Below, one piece after another: positions 1-7,742 of a stretch of 22,796 nt of DNA. The position numbers and the translations under genes are program-made. Source of the stretch: an uncultured Chloroflexota bacterium. GTDB lineage: Bacteria; Chloroflexota; Dehalococcoidia; UBA2979. Under the pieces are notes generated by a model. The model worked only from the letters and a program-made list of their open reading frames with translations. It was not told where the DNA came from and did no database searches. The DNA is taken from the NCBI GenBank assembly GCA_902827055.1, contig CADEHD010000005.1, positions 1 to 22,796 of the forward strand, written 5' to 3'. How positions within the stretch are numbered: the stretch's first letter is position 1; each line of letters opens with the position of its first letter.

Positions 1-257
1 CCGACCGCCCCATCGACCTCGCCGCCTAGCGGGACGTCACGGACCTCCTCGCCGAACAGCCCGGGCTCGTCACGCGCCTCGCGGCAGACGGCCGCGAACT
101 CGGCACGTTCGTCGACCAGCGCGCCGTCACCATCCGCGGCGGCAACGAAGAAGGCCTCCTCAGCCTGGCCCTCGACCCCGGCTTCGCCTCGAACCGCCAC
201 GTCTACCTGTACGCCTCCCGAGGCAATCCCCGGCGCACCATCCTCGCGCGCTACACC
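1..257 (+). pseudogene. 5' portion of the sugar dehydrogenase, interrupted by an in-frame stop
   Basis: In the reading frame of the downstream dehydrogenase gene this stretch translates into recognisable family sequence, for example a LLAEQPGLVTRLAADG stretch and a GNEEGLLSLALDPGFAS stretch, which normally lie in the first blades of the propeller. A TAG codon at 27-29 breaks this frame right after DRPIDLAA, which is itself family-like. Between that stop and the GTG at 258 there is no ATG, GTG or TTG in frame, so this conserved segment has no way of being started. Either the gene is a pseudogene, or the TAG is a sequencing error and the real start lies left of the window. The window edge prevents a decision. 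Confidence 0.6.
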
Positions 258-992
258 GTGGCTCCCAACGACACCGTCGACCCCGCCAGCGAGCTCGTCA
301 TCCTCGAGATCGCCCAGCCCTTCCCGAACCACAACGGCGGCGCCATCCGATTCGGCGCCGACGGCCTCCTCTACCTCGGCCTCGGCGACGGCGGCTCCGG
401 CGGCGACCCCGGCAATCGCGCCCAGAACCTGCAGGAGCTGCTCGGCAAGATCGTCCGCCTCGATGTCCGCAACGCCGTGCCCGGCACCCCCTACCGACCC
501 GCAGGCGACCCCGGTCTCACGGCGCGTGGCGCCCGCCCCGAGATCTGGGCGTACGGCTTCCGCAACCCCTGGCGCATGGCCTTCGACCCCACCGGGACCA
601 CGCTCTACGTCGGCGATGTCGGCCAGGACCGCTTCGAGGAAATCGGCGTCGCCGTTGCCGGCGGCAACCACGGCTGGCCCATCATCGAGGGCGTCACCTG
701 CTACCGACCGGCCACCAACTGCGCTCGCGACGGCCTCGTCCTCCCCCTTGCCACCTACCCCCTCCGCACCGAGGGCAACTGCGCCATGACCGCCGGCGAA
801 GTCCTCGACGGCGCGCTCCTCTACGCCGACTTCTGCAGCGGCAAGATCTGGGCGGTCCCCGTCGAGGGCGGCACACCGGTCCAGGTCGTCGACACCAGCC
901 TGCGCATCGCCAGCTTCGCTCGGGGCCACCAGGACGCCATCTACGTCCTCGCCCACGGCGGCGCGATCCACCGCCTCACCCGCGTGCGCTGA
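258..992 (+). CDS. PQQ-dependent sugar (glucose/sorbosone-type) dehydrogenase, C-terminal part
   Basis: This belongs to the soluble aldose sugar dehydrogenase family, six-bladed beta-propellers that oxidise sugars with PQQ and are normally exported. Family hallmarks are the PFPNHNGGAIRFG segment, whose His is the expected catalytic base, then LYLGLGDGGSGGDP, LLGKIVRLDVRN, RPEIWAYGFRNPWRMAFDP, GDVGQDRFEEI, GNHGWPIIEGVTCY and YADFCSGKIWAV. The GTG at 258 is merely the first available start. Family homology continues upstream in the same frame, so the intact open frame (244 residues) lacks the N-terminal blades and any signal peptide. Between NCAMTAGEV and LDGALLYADFC the usual segment (a VYRG...P-like stretch) is about eight residues short, a second sign of decay. 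Family assignment is secure; whether a working enzyme is made is doubtful. Confidence 0.8.
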   Translation: MAPNDTVDPASELVILEIAQPFPNHNGGAIRFGADGLLYLGLGDGGSGGDPGNRAQNLQELLGKIVRLDVRNAVPGTPYRPAGDPGLTARGARPEIWAYGFRNPWRMAFDPTGTTLYVGDVGQDRFEEIGVAVAGGNHGWPIIEGVTCYRPATNCARDGLVLPLATYPLRTEGNCAMTAGEVLDGALLYADFCSGKIWAVPVEGGTPVQVVDTSLRIASFARGHQDAIYVLAHGGAIHRLTRVR

Positions 993-1025
993 GCGCCAGC
1001 GCGCGACCCACCCCGTCCCTCGCGC

Positions 1026-1031
1026 TACCCT
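1026..1031 (+). promoter_or_regulatory. -10 hexamer TACCCT, 6 nt before a GTG start
   Basis: TACCCT is followed by exactly six bases and then the GTG at 1038. This spacing puts the transcription start on the start codon, so the mRNA is predicted to be leaderless. No good -35 is visible 16-18 bases upstream. The same layout recurs before 15181, 17434 and 18891. Confidence 0.5.
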
Positions 1032-1037
1032 CGCGAG

Positions 1038-1220
1038 GTGAGTCCCACCCTCGTCGCCGTCCTCGCGCTCCTGGTCGTGTACGCCGTCGGCGTCACGTGG
1101 CAGATGCGGCGGGCGGTGCGCGCCCCCGAGGGTCCCGCCCGCCTGCAGGAGGCGAAGCGTCTCCTCGGCCTCGTGACCCTCGGCGTCCCCCTCGCGATCG
1201 CCCTCATCGCCGTGAGCTGA
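1038..1220 (+). CDS. small two-helix membrane protein, unknown function
   Basis: A 60-residue protein with an N-terminal hydrophobic segment (about residues 4-20, TLVAVLALLVVYAVGVT), a short arginine- and lysine-containing loop with an amphipathic look (about 23-43), and a C-terminal hydrophobic segment (about 44-59, LLGLVTLGVPLAIALIAV). That is a helical hairpin with the charged loop probably on the cytoplasmic side. I recognise no family. It starts with GTG, has no Shine-Dalgarno sequence, and has a -10 hexamer ending 6 nt before the GTG, which supports this start and a leaderless mRNA. It lies alone between the dehydrogenase remnant and leuS. Being short it could be spurious, but hydrophobic pattern plus promoter placement make it a credible gene. 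Confidence 0.6.
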   Translation: MSPTLVAVLALLVVYAVGVTWQMRRAVRAPEGPARLQEAKRLLGLVTLGVPLAIALIAVS

Positions 1221-1475
1221 CCCGCGGAATCCTCACCCGCGTCGAGGTGCCCCCCACCTTGACGCCTCGCCCCCCGCGCGCCCACACTCAGCGCATGCAT
1301 TCGAGCGCGAACCCGCTCCCCTCGGCCTGTTTGCCCTTGGTGGCGCCCTCCCCGATCCTCGCCCTTACCTAGGCGGCGTCGCGGCGCTCCGAAGCGCCCG
1401 CGGCGTCGCCTCAGCCCGCGTGCCGGGTCCCATCCGCGCGCCCTGATCACGCCCTGCGCTCGAGAGGCCATCCCG
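1221..1475 (+). promoter_or_regulatory. leuS leader region with strong stem-loop at 1372-1410
   Basis: No gene is seen here. The main structure is a hairpin: positions 1372-1388 pair with 1393-1410 through 17 pairs (15 Watson-Crick, two G-U) with one bulged C at 1399 and a CCGA loop. The two arms share the direct decamer GCGGCGTCGC. It lies about 65 bases before the leuS ATG, so it may be part of a leader transcript that controls leuS, or a terminator for the upstream small gene. I found no T-box consensus and no convincing -35/-10 pair. A GAGAGG ribosome-binding site lies just before the ATG. Confidence 0.45.
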
Positions 1476-4001
1476 ATGACCACACCGCCCGCCACGCCAC
1501 CCGCATCCGCCGCATCCGCGCGAGGCCAGGTCGAGCGCTACGACCCCGGCACCCTCGAGGCGCGCTGGCAGGAGCGCTGGGCCGCGGACGCCCTCTACCG
1601 CACCGCCGACCACGTTCCCGGCAAGGAGAACTGGTACGCGCTGACCATGTTCCCGTACACCTCGGGCGACCTCCACGTGGGCCACTGGTTCGCCATGGCG
1701 CCCTCGGACGCGCTCGTGCGGTTCCGCCGCATGCAGGGCTACAACGTCCTCTTCCCGATGGGATTCGACGCCTTCGGCCTCCCCGCCGAGAACGCCGCGA
1801 TCAAGGGCGGCCTCCACCCCCAGGACTGGACGTACGCCAACGTCGAGCGCATGCGCGGCCAGCTCCGCCGCATGGGCGCCTCGTTCGACTGGGACCGCGA
1901 GGTCATCACGTGCGCGCCCGACTACTACCGCTGGACCCAGTGGTGGTTCACGCGTCTCTACCGCCAGGGACTCGCCTACCGAGGCGAGGCGCTGGTCAAC
2001 TGGTGCCCCTCCTGCAACACCACGCTCGCCAACGAGCAGGTCGTCGACGGCCGGTGCGAACGCTGCGACTCCGTCACCGACCAGCGCATGATGTCCCAGT
2101 GGTTCTTCCGCACCACGAACTACGCCGAGGAACTCCTCGCCAACCAGGACCTCGACTGGCCCGAGCACGTCAAGCTCATGCAGCGGAACTGGATCGGCCG
2201 TTCCGAGGGCGCCGAGGTCTCGTTCGCCCTCGAGCAGCCCACCGCCTCCGGCGTCGACGAGATCCGCGTGTTCACCACGCGCCCCGACACCCTCTTCGGC
2301 GTCACCTTCATGGTCCTCGCGCCCGAGCACCCGCTGGTGAAGCAGCTCACCACCCCTCGACGCCGCAAGGCGGTCGAGGAGTACGTGCAGGCCGCCGCAC
2401 GCAAGACCGAGATCGAGCGCCAGTCCACTGAGCTGGCGAAGACCGGCGTCTTCACCGGCGCCTACTGCATCAACCGCCTCACCGGCGACCGCGTCCCGGT
2501 CTGGGTCGCCGACTACGCCCTCGCGACGTACGGCACCGGCGCGGTCATGGGCGTACCCGCCCACGATCAGCGCGACTACGACTTCGCGAAGCAGTACCGC
2601 CTCAAGGTGAAGGTCGTGATCGCGCCGAACGCGACCCGCTACCGCACCCGCCTCGCCGAGGCGTACATCGAGCCAGGCGTCGCCGTGAACTCGGGCCCCT
2701 TCGATGGCATGCCCAACGCCGAGATGAAGAGCGCCGTCGCGCAACACCTCGCCGAGCGCGGCTGGGGTGGCCCCCGGATCACCTATCGCCTCCGCGACTG
2801 GCTGATCTCGCGCCAGCGCTACTGGGGCGCGCCGATCCCGATCGTCTACTGCGAGGACTGCGGCACGGTCGTGGTCCCCGACGACCAGCTCCCCGTCGAG
2901 CTCCCCTACGACGTCGAGTTCCGCCCGACGGGCGAATCGCCGCTCGCGCTCTCCGAGGCGTTCGTGCACACGACCTGCCCCGACTGCGGCAAGCCCGCAC
3001 GCCGCGAGACGGACACGATGGACACGTTCATGTGCTCCTCGTGGTACTTCATGCGCTACGCCGACGCCCGCAACCCCGCCGAGGCGTTCTCGAAGGCCGG
3101 CGCCGAGGCGTGGCTCCCCGTCGACCAGTACACGGGCGGCTCCGAGCACGCCACGATGCACCTGCTCTACGCGCGCTTCTTCTACAAGTTCGCGCGCGAC
3201 ATCGGCCTGGTCCCCGGCGACGAGCCCTTCACGCGCTACTTCAGCCAGGGCCAGATCCTCGGGCCCGACGGTCGGCGCATGTCCAAGTCGAGGGGGAACG
3301 TGGTCGCCCCCGATGACCAGGTCGCGCGCTGGGGCGCCGATTGCTTCCGGGCCTACCTCATGTTCCTCGGACCATGGGAGCAGGGCGGCCCCTACGACGT
3401 CGATGGCATCGTGGGTGTCTCGAGGTGGCTCAACCGCCTCTGGACGCTCGTCGTCGACCCGCCGGCGCGCCTCGCGGACGGCCTCACGAGTCACTCGACC
3501 ACGCGACAGCTGCGGCAGGCCGCGCACGCGACGCTGGAGCGCGTCACCGAAGACCTCGGGCGCTACCGGATGAACACGATGGTGGCCGCGCTGATGGAGC
3601 TCACCAACACGCTCCAGGACATCCGCGCCACCGGTGAGGTCGACGCGCGCGCCTGGGACGAGGCGGTCGAACTCCTCGTGCTCATGCTTGCCCCCAGCTG
3701 CCCGCACATCGCCGAGGAGCTCTGGGAGCGCACCAACCACGACTACGCCACGACCGGCTCCGTGCACACGCAGCCGTGGCCGGCCTTCGACCCCGCGCTC
3801 GCCGCGCAGGACGTCGTCGAGATCGCCGTGCAGGTGAACGGCCGCGTGCGCGACCGTCTCGAGCTCCCCGCCGACGCCGACGAGGCCACGGCGCGCGCCG
3901 CCGCCGAGGCACTCCCCCGGGTCGCCGAGCACACCGCCAACCACGAGATCATCCGCGTGATCTACGTCCCGGGCAGGCTGCTCAACATCGTCGTGCGGTA
4001 A
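1476..4001 (+). CDS. leuS: leucyl-tRNA synthetase
   Basis: Class Ia aminoacyl-tRNA synthetase charging tRNA-Leu with leucine in the cytoplasm. The 841-residue length is typical of bacterial LeuRS. Visible in order: the HIGH-type signature as HVGH (residues 67-70, after FPYTSGDL), a zinc-knuckle-like CPSC...CERC insert (about 177-198), the CP1 editing domain with FTTRPDTLFGVTF and a GTGAVMGVPAHDQRDYDFA segment, the MDTFMCSSWYFMRY motif, the KMSKS loop as MSKSRGN (about 602), the anticodon-binding domain, and a C-terminal domain containing VQVNGRVRDRL. The ATG at 1476 has GAGAGG upstream; the first 18 residues are Ala/Pro/Thr-rich and not conserved. It converges on the coiled-coil gene at 4109, with a hairpin between them. 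A long antisense open frame here is a codon-bias shadow. Confidence 0.98.
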   Translation: MTTPPATPPASAASARGQVERYDPGTLEARWQERWAADALYRTADHVPGKENWYALTMFPYTSGDLHVGHWFAMAPSDALVRFRRMQGYNVLFPMGFDAFGLPAENAAIKGGLHPQDWTYANVERMRGQLRRMGASFDWDREVITCAPDYYRWTQWWFTRLYRQGLAYRGEALVNWCPSCNTTLANEQVVDGRCERCDSVTDQRMMSQWFFRTTNYAEELLANQDLDWPEHVKLMQRNWIGRSEGAEVSFALEQPTASGVDEIRVFTTRPDTLFGVTFMVLAPEHPLVKQLTTPRRRKAVEEYVQAAARKTEIERQSTELAKTGVFTGAYCINRLTGDRVPVWVADYALATYGTGAVMGVPAHDQRDYDFAKQYRLKVKVVIAPNATRYRTRLAEAYIEPGVAVNSGPFDGMPNAEMKSAVAQHLAERGWGGPRITYRLRDWLISRQRYWGAPIPIVYCEDCGTVVVPDDQLPVELPYDVEFRPTGESPLALSEAFVHTTCPDCGKPARRETDTMDTFMCSSWYFMRYADARNPAEAFSKAGAEAWLPVDQYTGGSEHATMHLLYARFFYKFARDIGLVPGDEPFTRYFSQGQILGPDGRRMSKSRGNVVAPDDQVARWGADCFRAYLMFLGPWEQGGPYDVDGIVGVSRWLNRLWTLVVDPPARLADGLTSHSTTRQLRQAAHATLERVTEDLGRYRMNTMVAALMELTNTLQDIRATGEVDARAWDEAVELLVLMLAPSCPHIAEELWERTNHDYATTGSVHTQPWPAFDPALAAQDVVEIAVQVNGRVRDRLELPADADEATARAAAEALPRVAEHTANHEIIRVIYVPGRLLNIVVR

Positions 4002-4076
4002 CGGACCGCGGAGGGCGGGTCGAGCGCGACGAGTGCGAGAGCTCTCACACCGTGCCCAGAGCGGGTCTGCGCGTCG

Positions 4077-4097
4077 CGCGGGCCTCGAGGGCCCGCG
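4077..4097. terminator. hairpin between convergent leuS and the coiled-coil gene
   Basis: CGCGGGCC at 4077-4084 pairs perfectly with GGCCCGCG at 4090-4097 around a five-base loop. It sits between two convergent genes, so it can serve both strands. There is no T-tract, so whether it terminates intrinsically is uncertain. Confidence 0.5.
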
Positions 4098-4108
4098 GGG
4101 TGCTCGAG

Positions 4109-4840
4109 CTAGCGGGCGGCCGCCTGCTGGTTCGGGTCGTCGTCCAGCTCCGGGTAGTCGAAGTCATCGAGCACCACGCGGGCCCGATGCGCCCCCACCG
4201 GCACCGACGGGTCATCCCCCTCGACGCGAGCCTGCGCCTGCGGCTGCACATCGTCGTAGTCGTACTCGGACAGCGCCCCCTCCGAGTACTCCTCGTACAC
4301 CGCCTGGTTGGCCGGGCGGCGTGGCGCCTTGCGCACCGGCTCCAGCTGCGCGATGCCCGCCTCGACCGACCGCGTGAAGGACCGCAGCTGCTTCGCCAAC
4401 CGCTCGAGGAGCTCTCGCGCGTAGTCGTCGGCCGCGTCCAGCTGCTCCTGCGCCACCTGGCGGGAATCGGCGAGTCGCGACTGGATGTCCTGGTTCGCCT
4501 CTTCGACGCGTTCCATGAGCCGCGCCTCCGTCTGGCGCGCAATCTCCTCCGCGCGCGACCGAGCCGCGACCGTGACCTCGTGCTCCTCCACCATCCGCAT
4601 CGCGCGCTGCTCCGCCCGCGCGATGATGACCTTCGCGTCCTCTTCTGCCTGCCGCAGAAGCTCGTCCCGACGATCGATCATGTCCTGCGCCTCGCGCACC
4701 TCCTGGGGCACCGCGATGCGCATCTGGTCCACCACATCGAGGAGGCGACGGCGATCCACGATCGCCCGGTTGCCGATCGGCATCTTCTGCGCCGCGGCGA
4801 CCAGTTCTTCGAGGCGATCAACGAGGTGGAGCAAGTCCAT
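4109..4840 (-). CDS. coiled-coil protein (DivIVA / ATP-synthase-B-like), coaD-associated
   Basis: A 243-residue, highly charged protein. The N-terminus MDLLHLVDRLEELV...IVDRRRLLDVVDQMRIAVPQEV matches a conserved protein often found next to coaD in Chloroflexota and Firmicutes. A long heptad-rich coiled coil follows (about residues 45-170, rich in Glu, Arg, Ala and Gln), then a low-complexity acidic tail with Tyr/Asp clusters such as SEYDYDDVQ and DDFDYPELDDD. No enzyme motif or membrane segment is visible, so a structural or scaffold role near the envelope or divisome is only inference. A strong GGGAGGG site lies about seven bases before the ATG. It is the last gene of the minus-strand cluster, 49 bases after coaD. 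Confidence 0.75.
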   Translation of the reverse strand: MDLLHLVDRLEELVAAAQKMPIGNRAIVDRRRLLDVVDQMRIAVPQEVREAQDMIDRRDELLRQAEEDAKVIIARAEQRAMRMVEEHEVTVAARSRAEEIARQTEARLMERVEEANQDIQSRLADSRQVAQEQLDAADDYARELLERLAKQLRSFTRSVEAGIAQLEPVRKAPRRPANQAVYEEYSEGALSEYDYDDVQPQAQARVEGDDPSVPVGAHRARVVLDDFDYPELDDDPNQQAAAR

Positions 4841-4889
4841 GGGGGTCCCTCCCAGCGGACGCGAGCGCGGGCGCTTCCTGGCTCAGCGG

Positions 4890-5378
4890 CTACCTGCCGT
4901 TGTACGCGTCCGGGAACTTCCGGCGCAGCGCCTCCTGCACACCGGGCGGCACGAAATCCGACACATCCCGGCCGAAACCGGCCAGCTCTCGTGCGCGCGA
5001 TGCGCTGAAGTAGAAGTATCGCGCGTCCGTCATCAGGAAGATCGATTCGATGGTCGGCGCCATGTTCCGATTCATCAGCGCCATGTCGAGCTCGTAGCTG
5101 AAGTCCGTGTAGCCGCGCAGCCCGCGCACCAGCACGGTCGCCTCTTCCGAGCTCGCGGTGTCCACCGTCAGCCCCGCGTGCGCGCGCACCTGCACGTTCG
5201 TCAGGTGCTCCACAGCCTGCGAGAACAGCGCGACCCGCTCTTCCGTCGAGAACAGCGCGGACCGGCTCTCCGCGACCGAGACGATCACTTTGTCGAAGAT
5301 ATGCGAGGCACGAGTGACGATGTCGACGTGTCCGTTGGTGACGGGGTCGAATCTCCCCGGGTACATCGCCGTGACCAT
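4890..5378 (-). CDS. coaD: phosphopantetheine adenylyltransferase
   Basis: Catalyses the fourth step of CoA synthesis, transferring AMP from ATP to 4'-phosphopantetheine to give dephospho-CoA. It is a 162-residue nucleotidyltransferase of normal length. The substrate-binding N-terminus reads MVTAMYPGRFDPVTNGHVDI, with the TNGH motif (residues 15-18), then LVRGLRGYTDFSYELDMALMN and a C-terminal FSASRAREL segment equivalent to the usual ISSTxxRE. The familiar YPGTFDP is YPGRFDP here, an Arg at a position usually Thr. I chose the ATG at 5378: it overlaps the rsmD stop as TGATG and has GGAGAGG upstream, so translation is probably coupled to rsmD. Confidence 0.96.
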   Translation of the reverse strand: MVTAMYPGRFDPVTNGHVDIVTRASHIFDKVIVSVAESRSALFSTEERVALFSQAVEHLTNVQVRAHAGLTVDTASSEEATVLVRGLRGYTDFSYELDMALMNRNMAPTIESIFLMTDARYFYFSASRARELAGFGRDVSDFVPPGVQEALRRKFPDAYNGR

Positions 5379-5956
5379 CACACATCCTCTCCGCGCTCGT
5401 CGAGGGCGGCACGATAGATCGCGACCGCGCCCGCACCCTGGCGCCGATCCCGCCACAGCGGCAGGTTGGCGAGCACCAACGGCGCCACTCGGCGTGCCGA
5501 GTGCTCCACCGCCAGCACCGCGTCGGGCGCAACGTGGCCTCCGACGGAACGTTCGATGTCCCCCCACGAGGCGGCGTCATCATACGGTGGATCGGCCACT
5601 ACGAGCGTGTACGAGACGTCGTCCGGCGGTCGCCAGCGCCCCACCCGCCCGCGGACAACGGTCGCCCGCCCCTCGAAGCCCACGAGGCCCAGGTTTCCGC
5701 GCAGCGTCGTGAGGACCCGCGCGTCCTGCTCCACGAACGTCGCATGCTCGGCGCCGCGCGACAGCGCCTCGATGCCGAGCGCGCCCGAACCTGCGTACAG
5801 GTCGAGCACGTCCGTAAAGTCCGCGCCCATCGCCTCCAGCATCGCGAACAGCGCCTCGCGCAGCCGCCCCGAGGTCGGGCGCGTTGCCGCCCCGTCCGGC
5901 GCGCGCAGCACCCGACCGCGAGCCTCGCCCGCGATGACCCGCAGCGTTCCGGGCAT
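5378..5956 (-). CDS. rsmD: 16S rRNA (guanine-966-N2)-methyltransferase RsmD
   Basis: SAM-dependent methyltransferase that modifies G966 of 16S rRNA on the assembling 30S subunit. It has 192 residues, normal length. The N-terminal LRVIAGEARGRVLRAP and RPTSGRLREALFAML are typical of RsmD. The SAM-binding loop is DLYAGSGALGIEALSRGA (from residue 52), and the catalytic DPPY motif of N2-guanine methylases is at 122-125. Its stop codon overlaps the coaD start by one base, the usual rsmD-coaD pairing. It starts 12 bases after the GH18-like gene and so probably shares its transcript. Confidence 0.96.
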   Translation of the reverse strand: MPGTLRVIAGEARGRVLRAPDGAATRPTSGRLREALFAMLEAMGADFTDVLDLYAGSGALGIEALSRGAEHATFVEQDARVLTTLRGNLGLVGFEGRATVVRGRVGRWRPPDDVSYTLVVADPPYDDAASWGDIERSVGGHVAPDAVLAVEHSARRVAPLVLANLPLWRDRRQGAGAVAIYRAALDERGEDV

Positions 5957-5968
5957 CCCCGTCAGCGC

Positions 5969-7735
5969 TCAGTCGCGCCGCACGAGGGCGACGGGCTCCC
6001 CCGGTCGCGCGGCCGTCGGTGGTTGCTCGTCCACACGGAGCGCGATCTGCTGCCCCACGAACACCACGCCGTCCGACACCACCAGCGTGATGTCGTACAC
6101 GCCCGGCTCGCCCGGCGCACGCCACGTCACCAGGCCCCCGGTGCCCTCGATCGCCCCTGCCGAGGCCTGCCAGGACGGCTGGAGGTACGGCCCGAACGGC
6201 AGCTGCAGCGACACCCGGCCCTCCGCGACGAACTGCGCCACGGTGCCCCACACCTCCGGCAGCCCGTCATCGACGGCGGCACCCGCCACCACCACCCCGC
6301 CGAGGCCATACCGGCTCGCCACGTCGAGTCGGAACCCCAGCGAGTAGCGATTCTCCACCCACACGGTGCGCTGCCCGCCGCGACCCTCGTACTGGAACAG
6401 CACAGACCGCGAATTGTCATCCCAGCGCATCCCGCTGGCCCGGGGACCACCGATCGCGGACCCCTCGATGCTGACGGCGTCGCCTGGCGCGATCGCCACG
6501 CCGAGGCGAGGGCGCAGCGTGCTCGCCGTCGTGAGCGCGTCCCGCAGCGAGATGCGGCGCACGCCCTCGGGGGTGCGCTCGGCCGAGCGCCGGTCCACGA
6601 TCAGCGACACCTTGTCCATCGCCGTGTCGTTCGCCCGCGCCGCGCGCAACACCTCCTCGAGTCGCTGGTAGTACTCGTCCGGCGACTCGGGTCCCTTCAC
6701 CCAGAGGCCATCGGCGGCGTTCGCAAGGGCGCGCCAGTCGTAGGCGCCGCCGTTGGCCGCCTCGGTGACGGGCACCCCCACGATGACGCCCAGTTCGCGC
6801 GCCCGCGCGGCGACCGCGAGCTGCTCCACGAACTTCGAGAACGCCCCGCGGAGCGCCGGGTCGAGGTTGCCGTAATCGACGTACACACCGTCGGCGCCCA
6901 CCTCGATCGCGCCCACCACCAGGCGCTGCGCGTGCAGCTCGGCGAGCTTGGGGTTCCCGAACAGGCTGTCGAGGATCGGGCGCGCGCCGTCCGTCGGGAT
7001 CACCGTCCCGAGGTACACCGTGCGCCCGGAGGCGAGCGCCGGCCCCACCGAGACCGGGTTCACCTCGAGGACGGTTGGATTCCCCTCGGCGTCGAGCGTG
7101 GGCCGCGCCCCGGGGACCGCGATGATCCCTGCGCCGCCCGCTGCCGGGTCGGGCGTCTGTCCCGCGGTCAGCAGCAGCCCGAGGCGCTTCGCGGGAGCCA
7201 TGCGCTCCAGGACCGCGACGTCGCCCGGCACGTCGTCCGCCAGAACTTCCGCGATGCCCGGCGACACCACGCGCGCCGGGCCCAGGCGGACCCACTGCTC
7301 CTGGTCGTACGTGTAGACGGAGAGCGCCGACTCATCGACGGCGGGCGCGCTCATCCGCACGGTGATCGTCACGGGGCCATCGATGCCCGGCGGCAGCGAC
7401 AGGTCGAAGAGCGACGAACGGGCAGCGAGACCGGGCGGCAGCGGCGGGAGCTGCTTCCGCTCTCGGGAGGCGATACCGGGCGCCTCGCGCTGCAGGATCG
7501 AGACCGGCGGCAGCACCAGCACCGCGATCAGCGCACCGAGTCCGGCGATGACCAGCAACATGCGCAACAGCGAGCGATCCGTGCCGCCGCCCGCATCGAA
7601 GTCGTTGCCGCCGAAGTCGTCCGAGGACCCCGGGCCATCACCCGCCGCGCCCGAGTCGTGGCCCGAGTCGTGGCCCGAGTCGTGGCCCGAGTCATGGTCG
7701 GAGTCGCGGTCGGAGCCGGATCGGCGCCAGCGCAT
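5969..7735 (-). CDS. membrane-anchored GH18-like protein with Ig-like C-terminus, catalytic Glu missing
   Basis: A 588-residue extracytoplasmic protein. Order: a cytoplasmic N-terminus with a DSGH repeat (about residues 11-29); one transmembrane segment (about 57-78, LRMLLVIAGLGALIAVLVLP); a beta-rich domain (about 105-180) with an SVYTYDQEQWVRLG segment; a TIM-barrel-like region (about 240-490) resembling family 18 glycoside hydrolases, including a C-terminal VWVENRYSLGFRLDVASRYGLGGVVVAG stretch; and an Ig/PKD-like domain (about 515-570, GGLVTWRAPGEPGVYDITLVVSDG). The GH18 signature DxxDxDxE is degenerate: residues 282-289 read DGVYVDYG, so the acid/base Glu is Gly and the middle Asp is Tyr. 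It is therefore probably a binding or scaffold protein and not a chitinase. The ATG lies seven bases after the protease stop. The GH18 resemblance is my reading of motifs. Confidence 0.7.
   Translation of the reverse strand: MRWRRSGSDRDSDHDSGHDSGHDSGHDSGAAGDGPGSSDDFGGNDFDAGGGTDRSLLRMLLVIAGLGALIAVLVLPPVSILQREAPGIASRERKQLPPLPPGLAARSSLFDLSLPPGIDGPVTITVRMSAPAVDESALSVYTYDQEQWVRLGPARVVSPGIAEVLADDVPGDVAVLERMAPAKRLGLLLTAGQTPDPAAGGAGIIAVPGARPTLDAEGNPTVLEVNPVSVGPALASGRTVYLGTVIPTDGARPILDSLFGNPKLAELHAQRLVVGAIEVGADGVYVDYGNLDPALRGAFSKFVEQLAVAARARELGVIVGVPVTEAANGGAYDWRALANAADGLWVKGPESPDEYYQRLEEVLRAARANDTAMDKVSLIVDRRSAERTPEGVRRISLRDALTTASTLRPRLGVAIAPGDAVSIEGSAIGGPRASGMRWDDNSRSVLFQYEGRGGQRTVWVENRYSLGFRLDVASRYGLGGVVVAGAAVDDGLPEVWGTVAQFVAEGRVSLQLPFGPYLQPSWQASAGAIEGTGGLVTWRAPGEPGVYDITLVVSDGVVFVGQQIALRVDEQPPTAARPGEPVALVRRD
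7650..7697. repeat. four tandem 12-bp units encoding DSGH
   Basis: Units CCCGAGTCGTGG at 7650-7661, 7662-7673 and 7674-7685 are identical; the fourth (7686-7697) differs by one base. On the minus strand each encodes Asp-Ser-Gly-His in the cytoplasmic tail of the GH18-like protein. The 12-bp period keeps frame, so copy-number change would lengthen or shorten the tail without breaking the gene. Confidence 0.9.
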
Positions 7736-7742
7736 CAGCGAG

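Noticed and set aside
1221..1475. T-box riboswitch upstream of leuS
   Set aside because: No AGGGUGGNACCGCG-like antiterminator consensus or specifier domain is seen.
1365..3944. 859-codon open frame antisense to leuS
   Set aside because: leuS is beyond doubt on the other strand; at this GC content third-position bias opens long antisense frames. The translation is rich in Arg, Gly, Val and Ala with no domain.
7650..7697. CRISPR array
   Set aside because: Units are 12 bp, contiguous without spacers and in frame in a coding sequence.
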